NCBI GenBank assembly: GCA_902761265.1
Contig: CACWJV010000095.1
Location: forward strand, 1 to 7,869
Reading direction: 5' to 3'
Source of the DNA: Oscillospiraceae bacterium
GTDB taxonomy: Bacteria > Bacillota > Clostridia > Oscillospirales > Acutalibacteraceae
DNA: 7,869 nucleotides
Made by a program: the position numbers and the translations under genes
Notes under the pieces: generated by a model
Database searches by the model: none
Told to the model about the DNA's origin: nothing
What the model saw: only the letters and a program-made list of their open reading frames with translations
Part shown: one piece after another, positions 1 to 6,593 of the stretch
Layout: each line of letters starts with the position of its first letter
Position numbering within the stretch: the stretch's first letter is position 1

Positions 1-1
1 T

Positions 2-3000
2 GTGCTGGACGCACTGTCGATCGGCGGCACATTTGACTTTTATCTAGACGGCGGCAAAGCAAAAAAATTCAAGACGCTGTTGACCGACGCAGGTTTCAGC
101 TTCTGGCCGTCGCAGGTTGCGGCGCTGCTGCAGCAGGCGGACAGCGGAAAATACGCCGACATTATTACAAAACTTCAGAGCTGCCCGGGGGATCTATGGC
201 GCTACGCGGGCGACAGTGAGGGCAACCTGAACTTCCAATGGAAGATGGAAAGCTTTGATGATTTCAAACAGGTGCTGTCTGTCATTTTCAGTTCCCTTGC
301 CCCTGTGCTGGAAATGCTGTTTGCCGGCAGTCTGAACCAATATAAATCGCTGGATCTGACCAACGCGACCTACATTTCCATCCTGGTCAGCGCGATCCTG
401 TTGCAAGTCCCGCTTTCTACCGACGCCGGTATCAAGCTGGATTTCGATGCGTTCCATTTCTATGAGGATGTTGTGGTGCCGATTTTTGAAGCGCTCGGCA
501 TCAACGACTTCGTTTTGTCCGACGGCACAGAAGCGCCCGGATATGAATTTCAAACCATCACATTTTCTTCTACCAACACGGTAGATAACGTCAGGCAGGT
601 CGTTGACGGGATTGTGGATCCGCTGATGGTGCTGGTGCAGCAGTTTGTGTCGCATCCGATTGAAAAGCTGCTGTCCGTTTTGCCGAACCTTGCGCTTATG
701 CTGGAAAACAGTGCATTGCTTGAGCTGTTTGATCTGGATGTTGTCTATGACATGTATGTCAAAGCGGACTTTCATATGACGCTTGGCGGCTTTTTCGACG
801 GGCTGGGGGATATTATTGAAAACCAGATCATGAAGCACTGGTATGATTGGCTCAACCCGATTAAATATGCGCAGCTCTTGATTACCACGCTTGCCTATGC
901 CGGACTGCAAACCCTGCTCGGCGCTGTGATGCAGATCTTCAGCCATATTCCGCTCAACGTCATTGCCACGTTCTTCTCCATTGATTTGTCCGACACGATA
1001 TCCGGGATGGTCGGCGATATGCTGGTGCCGACGGTCAGAGATCTGTTTCAAAAGCTTGCAGCCATGCTGGACGGAAAGATTCCGGATGACAGCCTGTTCA
1101 AAGACTGGCCGAAAAATGTGGAAATGGATCTGAAACATATTTTCGGCTCTATGAATCTCTATGATTTTATCGAAGCCTTCTTCACATCATCCTCCGCCAA
1201 GCAGGCGCTGGGATTTGATCTCGGCAAGATTTCATCTGTGCTGAAATGGTTCTTTGACCATCTGCAGGATCAAAACGGCAATCCGCTGAAATATTTCAAT
1301 ACGGATCTGATCAATCTTGAAAAGCTGTCTGCGCTCGGCACGCTGCAAAAGAACAGCGGCTCCATCCGCGAAGCGAAGTACAAGCAGCATTGGAACAGCC
1401 TGCAAAACGGAGAGTACTACTTCGTTTCCGCCGATATTTCCGACGTGTTCTATCATGTGCTGGATCTGGTGACCGGTGTGCTGAAAGACAAGACGACATT
1501 GGAAACGGTGCTCCGTCTTTTCGATACGGATTACAACAAGCTCAAAACCGCGCTTGCATCGGTGGCGGCCGACGGGCTGGAAACGCTGGATCTGGGTCTG
1601 ACGCTGTCTGACATTCTCAAGGACGCCACAGACGAAAACGGCAAGCTGGATCTCGACAAGATCATGGCAAACCTGACGACCGACAATCTGCTGCTTGTGA
1701 TTTGCGAAGCGCTGAACCCGACGAACGATTACGATGCCGGCACGCTTTCCTATCCCGAAACCCCGGCAGCCACGGCGAGCGAAATCAGCGCGCACGACGA
1801 CACGATTCCGTATCTCGAATATGACAACGACTGGACACAGAAAATGGCCTCCTTCGTGGTGGACGATATCGACGATTTCGCCGACGCGGTGCTGCAGGAG
1901 CTGCCGTACGATCTGAATCCGGACACGCCGGAAATCGAAACGATCCGCGCATACGCAAAGCCGCTGCTGCTCAAATATCTCAACGAACCCGCCTATATCA
2001 CGCTGATTACGGAACTGCTCAGCGGCGTTTATACGGAGGATCTGGCGCTGCCTGCCGATCTGATTAAGGACGCCACGGGGATCGACATCAGCGTTTGGAA
2101 AAACGATTTTGCCTATCTCTTTGACGAAACCGCGAGCGAACCTGCTCAAAAAGTCTTCCCGCTGCTGCGCGGCACGCGCACCGGCACCGACGACAGCGGC
2201 AAACCGCTGGTGAATTGGACATACGACGGCGAGCCGGTGGAAACCTACAGCGACATTTTCGCCGCGCTCGGCTATCTGCTGACGCCGGCGCAGCCTGTGC
2301 TCGACATGGTCTTCAGCGGCAAGGACTTCCATGTGCTGCCGTATGACAAGGACGGCGCAACGCAGTCGGTTGTCACGGTGAAGGGCCACGACGGCTACAA
2401 CTTCGCCATGCTGCCGCTGCTCGAAGCGATGGGGATTGACAAATCGAAGCTGCTTTCCAGCGACGAATTCAAGACGAAGGGCACCGCGCAGGGATTGCTG
2501 TACTGTGTGGATCAGATTGTGAACCGTCTGTTTGCAATCTTCGATTCCGACACGATGCTCGCCGAGCTGTTTGAAATGCTCGCGCAGCTCATGTTTGCCG
2601 TGTCTGACAACGGCGTCGGCGTGCTGCTCAAGAATCTGCTGCATCCGCTGTGGGTGCTGCTCGACACCCTGCGCCCGATCGTCAATATCGACCTTGATAC
2701 GCTGCTCAACACGCTGATCTGCCGCTTCACCTACAAGCTCGGCGGCTACAGCAGCGAAAGCGAAATGCGCCGGGTTATGGAAACGCGCGGCGCCGCGTTC
2801 AAGCTCAAAACGCTGAATCTTGAATCGCTGCTGAAGCTGGTCAGCGTAATCGCTTCCGTGCAGGTGGACAACAATCGCTATTTCCTGGAATTGAAAGAAC
2901 CGTATCAGGCGGCGATGCAGGATCTCGCCTATTTGCGCGAATCCTTCTCCTCCAAAGCCTACGCGCTGGACGACAGCGGCAACCGGATTGCCCACAAGGC

Positions 3001-6000
3001 CTACCGGCTGAACACCGAAGGCAAAGACGCGCTGACGTGCATGCTCTCGATGGGGCTTGACGTGCTGATGTACGGCAACAACGCCGACGTGCTCGACGCC
3101 TTTATCCAACTGTTGCTCGGGCAGAAGGGGCTTGCCAAGACCGCGATCGAACTGATGAAGGGTCTGCCGGCTGAATACGCTACCGATTTCGACTGGGCCT
3201 ATATCCTCGGCAAAGACGCCACGGCAGAACAAAAGGCCGCGCTGCTCGCGCAGATCAAAAACGGCGAGATCGCCGCGGACGATTACCGCACCGCCCAGGC
3301 GCAAAAGGACTTTGACAAGTATCTCAAGAGCTATGATCTGACCGATTGGGACGAAGAAACCGCCGTCCATCTGGCCGAACGGCTCGACGATATGATCACC
3401 AACGCGCTGAATATCGACACCGGCGACGGCAAGCTGCTTGCCACGGCGCTGCTCGAAAAGCTCGGCGTCGACGAAACGAGCGAGCATTACACGCTCGGCA
3501 TCCTTGCGAAGATGCTTGCCAACGGTCTTTTGACCGACGAGACGATCGACAAGCTGCTCGGTTTGCTCAGCGATTTCCTCAACGGCATGGAAAACGATGC
3601 GTTTACCCGGATCGCGGAAGCGATCAATCATGCCAACCCCGAAGACGCGGAGAAGATGATTGATCAAACCCGCGCCAAGGTTGCACAGTTCAAGAAAGCG
3701 ATCGAAAAGCTGGCAAGTATGGTCGGCATCGACCTTGCTGCGTTCAACATCGACAGCAGCCGCACCGAATACAAGAGCAACAAGGTCGTCTATTACAACG
3801 CGGACGGCGAACCCACCGGTCTGGAACGGCCGCTGGTCAAGAAGGATCTTGCCAACATCGAAGACGTCCTCTTCGCGCTGCTCAAGCCTGTGATGCCGCT
3901 GCTGAGCTTCGTGCTGCTGGGCAACAACCTGAGCCTGTTCAACGCCAGCGGCGTGACCGAGGCGCGCAACCGCCGCGACGACCAGATCAACGTGACCGGC
4001 ATCGAAAGCTACCGCTACGCGCTGCTGCCGCTGCTCGAAGCGCTCGGCATCGAAGGGCTCAAGCCCGCCACGGACTATATCTCCGGCAGAGACTATAACA
4101 TCGAGGGTCTCATGCAGGATCTGCTGACCAGCGTGTTCAACGGCGTGCGCGGTCTGCTGAACAAAGACGACGGCGGCAAAGTGCTCGACGGTCTGCTGAA
4201 CCTGCTGCCCGACCTGCTGTATTTTATCAACGCCAACGCCCTCGGCGTTTCGGCGCAAAACCTGACCGCGCAGATCACGGCGGTGCTCGACTTCTATAAC
4301 AACTACGCCGGCAAGACCGGCGACGACGCGCTGACGCTGCCGGGTCTGCTCAAACAGTTCACCGGTCTCGACGTGGATCTGACAAAGATCGCGCTGACGG
4401 ATCTGCTCTCGCTTGTTTCCGTCAAAGACGCCGACGGCGACTATCAGTCGCTGACCCTCAGCAATTTTGCCAAACGTCTGCTCGACAACTTCACGGTCGG
4501 CAAGATCTACTTTAACGACACATCCGCCTGCGATTTCGACACCTATCGCATGACCTTCCGCGACAGCAAGGACAAGGCGGCAACCATCACGATCCTGATC
4601 AGCCTTGTGCTCGATCTGCTGGAGGATCCGGCCAACGACGGCTTTTGGAACACGCTGGTGGGCAAACCGGTGCACCAGACGCTGATCAATATCTTCAACA
4701 TCGACGACTTCAAGTTTGATTATCAGGATCCGTCCTGGCTGTTTACGGAATACGCCGACACCGATCATCTGGTGTCCGCGCTGACGCTGTCCAAGCTGTT
4801 CAGCCTTGACCCCTATGCGGGCAAGAAATGGACGCGCGAAATGGCGGCGGAGCTGGCTGACAATCTGGAGCAGTTCGTCGAAGATATGCTGTATCTGCTT
4901 GGTCTGGAGATCAACGGGATCCAAATCCGCAATTTCCGCGAGCTGATGCACGCGCTGATCGGCGGCACGCTGTTCTCCAACGATATGATGAACAGGCTGA
5001 CCGCTCTGCTCGGCAAGATCAAGCCGCTGCTCGACAAATATGACCCCGACGGCGCGATTGCCGGCTTTATCCGAAAGCTGACCGGCATCGACCTGCACGC
5101 GTGGGATGCTTACGCCAAAGGCGGCGCCTATGAAAACGGCAGAGACTGGGGCTTCTCGACCGAAAGCACCGAAGCTGCGGTGGACGCCAACGGCGAAATC
5201 TTTGAAGCCGCGCTGGTCGAACTGCTGCAGCCCGTGGCGCCTGCGATGGCGTGGATGCTGGCAGACAGCGACTACACCTTCTTTGCCGAAGGCGACGGCC
5301 TTGGCAAAAACGCGGAACCGATTCAGTTGAAACTGCCGGGCGCGGAAGGCTACAAATATGCGCTGGTGCCGCTGTTTGAAGCGCTCAACGTTGACGGCAG
5401 CCCGAAGAATCTCGTGCAAAATCTGCGCGACGGCGATATCTGCGATCCTGCGGTATACACTGCCAAAGTCAAGCAGGACACCGCCTTTGCGGTCACCGGT
5501 GTGGTGCACCCGCTGGTCGCCATGATTCAAAAGCTCATGGACTCCACCGTCACACAACTGCTGGAGCTGCTGCCGTCCATTGTCTACTTCATCAATTCCA
5601 ACGGCATCGACACCGTGGTCAAAAACCTGATCCACGGTATCCTCGTCATCGGCAACGCTGCCGAACCGATGAAGGAACAGATCAGCCAGCTCGTCTATGA
5701 CGAACAGGGCATCGATCTCTACCGGACGCTCAACGTGGAAAATCTCGTCAAGGAAAACCTGTATGAGCTGCTTGGCATCACCGAAAAAGACGTTGCAGCA
5801 ATCTATGCCCAGTGCGGCGGCGAATTCTCGTCGGTCGACGGGTTGGAGGATCTCGATTTCCGCATGCTGTTCAGCATCGGTCTTGCGTTCCTCAACGGCA
5901 TCCTTGCCAAAAACGGCATCCCGTTCAAATTCACGTCCATCGCCGCGCTGGCGGTCAACGAGCTGACCCACGGCTATGTTCGGTCGTTCAACTCCCTGAC

Positions 6001-6532
6001 CGGCAAAACGGCCTACACGATGGTCATGGACAAAACGATCGACCGCTATTGCTTCGGCGATCTGATCTCCATTCTGATGCGTATCATCCTCAAATTCCTG
6101 TCTGTTGACGGCAATGTGGATGCGCTGGTGGCGCTGATCAAAACCAAAGCGAGCATCGGCGGTGTGGGCGAAGCGGCGGTTTCCGCGTTCCTGCATCTGC
6201 TGGCCGGCTACATGGGCACGCTCGGCGGCTTTGAGGTTGCCATGCTCAGCATCTACTATACCGTCTACGGCGCATCGAGAGCGTCCGGCAGCGGGGTGGA
6301 GGCCTATGACCATGTGAACGACAAGCTCGGACAGGTCGTAGACCATCTGAAGGGACTTGACAACGACATTGCACGCGCGATTTTGAAAGCGCTGATCGCC
6401 GAAGGCGACGAACAGATCGGCGATATCGTCGGCTCCAAGGGCGTTGCCGGCAACGGTCTGATCCGCTTCTTCAAGCAGATCTTCGACTGGCTGATGAAGA
6501 TCATCAACTTCTTCAAAAACCTGTTTCATTGA
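2..6532 (+). CDS. Giant helical-repeat protein of unknown function, 3' part (start outside window)
   Basis: The frame is open from the left edge to TGA at 6530-6532 (2,176 codons seen). The GTG at 2-4 is simply the first in-frame codon, because the frame enters the window open, so the true start and any signal peptide lie upstream. The protein is leucine- and aspartate-rich, has few cysteines, and is predicted to be mostly helical. Four diverged units share ordered landmarks: a PVLxxxxxG-like segment (P101, P765, P1299, P1747); a GYxxAxLPLLEALGI-like segment (key Pro 160, 805, 1343, 1790); an LLPxxxYFIN-like segment (Pro 228, 1403, 1858); a G-I/L/F-D segment followed by a helix (G404, G1455, G1903); and a W-start helix (W611, W1116, W1610) followed by GID near 693, 1242 and 1695. 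The C-terminus is an aromatic amphipathic helix. I recognise no catalytic motif and no wall anchor. Repeat architecture, size and acidity resemble large uncharacterised extracellular proteins of gut Clostridia, but that comparison is from memory. Function is unknown; a surface or adhesive role is inference. Confidence 0.9.
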   Translation: MLDALSIGGTFDFYLDGGKAKKFKTLLTDAGFSFWPSQVAALLQQADSGKYADIITKLQSCPGDLWRYAGDSEGNLNFQWKMESFDDFKQVLSVIFSSLAPVLEMLFAGSLNQYKSLDLTNATYISILVSAILLQVPLSTDAGIKLDFDAFHFYEDVVVPIFEALGINDFVLSDGTEAPGYEFQTITFSSTNTVDNVRQVVDGIVDPLMVLVQQFVSHPIEKLLSVLPNLALMLENSALLELFDLDVVYDMYVKADFHMTLGGFFDGLGDIIENQIMKHWYDWLNPIKYAQLLITTLAYAGLQTLLGAVMQIFSHIPLNVIATFFSIDLSDTISGMVGDMLVPTVRDLFQKLAAMLDGKIPDDSLFKDWPKNVEMDLKHIFGSMNLYDFIEAFFTSSSAKQALGFDLGKISSVLKWFFDHLQDQNGNPLKYFNTDLINLEKLSALGTLQKNSGSIREAKYKQHWNSLQNGEYYFVSADISDVFYHVLDLVTGVLKDKTTLETVLRLFDTDYNKLKTALASVAADGLETLDLGLTLSDILKDATDENGKLDLDKIMANLTTDNLLLVICEALNPTNDYDAGTLSYPETPAATASEISAHDDTIPYLEYDNDWTQKMASFVVDDIDDFADAVLQELPYDLNPDTPEIETIRAYAKPLLLKYLNEPAYITLITELLSGVYTEDLALPADLIKDATGIDISVWKNDFAYLFDETASEPAQKVFPLLRGTRTGTDDSGKPLVNWTYDGEPVETYSDIFAALGYLLTPAQPVLDMVFSGKDFHVLPYDKDGATQSVVTVKGHDGYNFAMLPLLEAMGIDKSKLLSSDEFKTKGTAQGLLYCVDQIVNRLFAIFDSDTMLAELFEMLAQLMFAVSDNGVGVLLKNLLHPLWVLLDTLRPIVNIDLDTLLNTLICRFTYKLGGYSSESEMRRVMETRGAAFKLKTLNLESLLKLVSVIASVQVDNNRYFLELKEPYQAAMQDLAYLRESFSSKAYALDDSGNRIAHKAYRLNTEGKDALTCMLSMGLDVLMYGNNADVLDAFIQLLLGQKGLAKTAIELMKGLPAEYATDFDWAYILGKDATAEQKAALLAQIKNGEIAADDYRTAQAQKDFDKYLKSYDLTDWDEETAVHLAERLDDMITNALNIDTGDGKLLATALLEKLGVDETSEHYTLGILAKMLANGLLTDETIDKLLGLLSDFLNGMENDAFTRIAEAINHANPEDAEKMIDQTRAKVAQFKKAIEKLASMVGIDLAAFNIDSSRTEYKSNKVVYYNADGEPTGLERPLVKKDLANIEDVLFALLKPVMPLLSFVLLGNNLSLFNASGVTEARNRRDDQINVTGIESYRYALLPLLEALGIEGLKPATDYISGRDYNIEGLMQDLLTSVFNGVRGLLNKDDGGKVLDGLLNLLPDLLYFINANALGVSAQNLTAQITAVLDFYNNYAGKTGDDALTLPGLLKQFTGLDVDLTKIALTDLLSLVSVKDADGDYQSLTLSNFAKRLLDNFTVGKIYFNDTSACDFDTYRMTFRDSKDKAATITILISLVLDLLEDPANDGFWNTLVGKPVHQTLINIFNIDDFKFDYQDPSWLFTEYADTDHLVSALTLSKLFSLDPYAGKKWTREMAAELADNLEQFVEDMLYLLGLEINGIQIRNFRELMHALIGGTLFSNDMMNRLTALLGKIKPLLDKYDPDGAIAGFIRKLTGIDLHAWDAYAKGGAYENGRDWGFSTESTEAAVDANGEIFEAALVELLQPVAPAMAWMLADSDYTFFAEGDGLGKNAEPIQLKLPGAEGYKYALVPLFEALNVDGSPKNLVQNLRDGDICDPAVYTAKVKQDTAFAVTGVVHPLVAMIQKLMDSTVTQLLELLPSIVYFINSNGIDTVVKNLIHGILVIGNAAEPMKEQISQLVYDEQGIDLYRTLNVENLVKENLYELLGITEKDVAAIYAQCGGEFSSVDGLEDLDFRMLFSIGLAFLNGILAKNGIPFKFTSIAALAVNELTHGYVRSFNSLTGKTAYTMVMDKTIDRYCFGDLISILMRIILKFLSVDGNVDALVALIKTKASIGGVGEAAVSAFLHLLAGYMGTLGGFEVAMLSIYYTVYGASRASGSGVEAYDHVNDKLGQVVDHLKGLDNDIARAILKALIAEGDEQIGDIVGSKGVAGNGLIRFFKQIFDWLMKIINFFKNLFH
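266..2257 (+). repeat. Protein repeat unit 1 of the giant protein (longest, with insertion)
   Basis: Residues about 89-752. Landmarks in order: APVLEMLFAG at 100-109; VVVPIFEALGI at 157-167; VLPNLALM around Pro228; GFDL at 404-407; a VFYHVLDLV helix near 482; WTQKMASF at 611; TGIDISVW at 692-699. Compared with units 3 and 4, the gap between the third landmark and the GFD landmark is about 125 residues longer (176 against 52 and 45). The extra segment, roughly residues 258-385, includes a strongly hydrophobic stretch at 289-313. Unit edges are set by eye, 12 residues before the first landmark proline, and are approximate. Divergence from the other units is high, so recognition rests on landmark order rather than overall identity. 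Confidence 0.65.
2258..3859 (+). repeat. Protein repeat unit 2 of the giant protein
   Basis: Residues about 753-1286. Landmarks: TPAQPVLDMVFSGKD at 761-775; GYNFAMLPLLEAMGI at 798-812; NIDLDTLLN from 895; LNLESLLKLVSV from 938; GKDALTCML from 1007; WDEETAVHLAERL from 1116; VGIDLAAF at 1241-1248. It lacks the LLP-x3-YFIN form of the third landmark and has the related helix EMLAQLMFAV there. It matches unit 3 best: both carry the LPLLEA segment, with 20 identical bases at 2409-2428 and 4023-4042, and both have LLxLVSV after the G/N-I-D segment. A charged, low-hydrophobicity helical region near residues 1070-1115, rich in Ala, Lys and Asp, has no clear partner in unit 3. Confidence 0.7.
3860..5203 (+). 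repeat. Protein repeat unit 3 of the giant protein
   Basis: Residues about 1287-1734. Landmarks: KPVMPLLSFVLLG ending at G1307; SYRYALLPLLEALGI at 1336-1350; LLPDLLYFIN around Pro1403; TGLDVDLTKIALTDLL from 1454; an ITILISLVLDLLED helix after 1525; WTREMAAELADNL from 1610; LTGIDLHAW ending at W1701. The distance from the second landmark to the G-D landmark (112 residues) is almost the same as in unit 4 (113), which is strong support for a real repeat. This unit is about 85 residues shorter than unit 2; most of the loss is between the first-half landmarks and the terminal GID segment. Confidence 0.72.
5204..6145 (+). repeat. Protein repeat unit 4 of the giant protein (C-terminally incomplete)
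   Basis: Residues from about 1735. Landmarks: QPVAPAMAWML at 1743-1753; GYKYALVPLFEALNV at 1783-1797; LLPSIVYFIN around Pro1858; QGIDLYRTLNVENL from 1902; a GKTAYTMVM segment from 2001 leading into the hydrophobic helix FGDLISILMRII. The W-start helix and closing GID segment seen in units 1-3 are absent. Instead the protein runs into a different C-terminal region rich in Gly, Ala and Leu. The right edge given is therefore a judgement, not a visible boundary. Confidence 0.65.
6455..6529 (+). other. C-terminal amphipathic aromatic helix of the giant protein
   Basis: The last 25 residues (2152-2176) alternate paired bulky hydrophobics with basic or polar residues: F2156/F2157, I2160/F2161, W2163/L2164, I2167/I2168, F2170/F2171 and L2174/F2175 against R2155, K2158, K2166 and K2172. 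This makes one amphipathic helix ending in FFKNLFH. It is too polar for an ordinary transmembrane segment and lacks a sortase motif. Membrane-surface association, self-assembly or an export/anchoring signal are possible; none is demonstrated. Confidence 0.6.
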
Positions 6533-6551
6533 TTCCAACCGCATCAAAAAC

Positions 6552-6581
6552 AAACGCCGCCGGCTGCTGCCGGCGGCGTTT
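6552..6581. terminator. Bidirectional intrinsic terminator between convergent genes
   Basis: A perfect 13-bp hairpin (arms 6552-6564 and 6569-6581; GC-rich core CGCCGCCGGC) with a TGCT loop begins 20 bases after the giant gene's stop. On the plus strand it is followed by TTTTC and, further on, the T-rich TTTTTATTTT at 6591-6600. On the minus strand the stem is followed by TTTGTTTTTG, a better U-tract. It sits 12 bases beyond the reductase stop codon in the minus direction, so it should serve both genes. Confidence 0.92.
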
Positions 6582-6593
6582 TCAACTATCTTT

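Noticed and set aside
2..4. GTG at the left edge as the start of the giant gene.
   Set aside because: The frame is already open at the window edge, no upstream sequence is available to show a ribosome binding site, and the protein begins inside what looks like the end of a preceding unit (a GDLWRYAG segment at residues 63-70).
866..940. Hydrophobic stretch at residues 289-313 as a true transmembrane helix.
   Set aside because: It is long enough but contains Gln, Thr and Tyr residues and lies among many similarly hydrophobic amphipathic helices. A buried helix in a helical solenoid explains it as well. Kept only as a question in the insertion finding.
1232..6553. A 1,773-codon open frame on the minus strand opposite the giant gene, plus a similar one at 194-1138.
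   Set aside because: Both lie exactly in antisense codon register, so they are closed only by sense TTA, CTA or TCA, which this gene avoids. The translations are low-complexity in character, rich in Gln, His, Arg and Val, without domains, and mirror the sense repeats. The longer one has a TTG start inside the terminator region without a convincing ribosome binding site.
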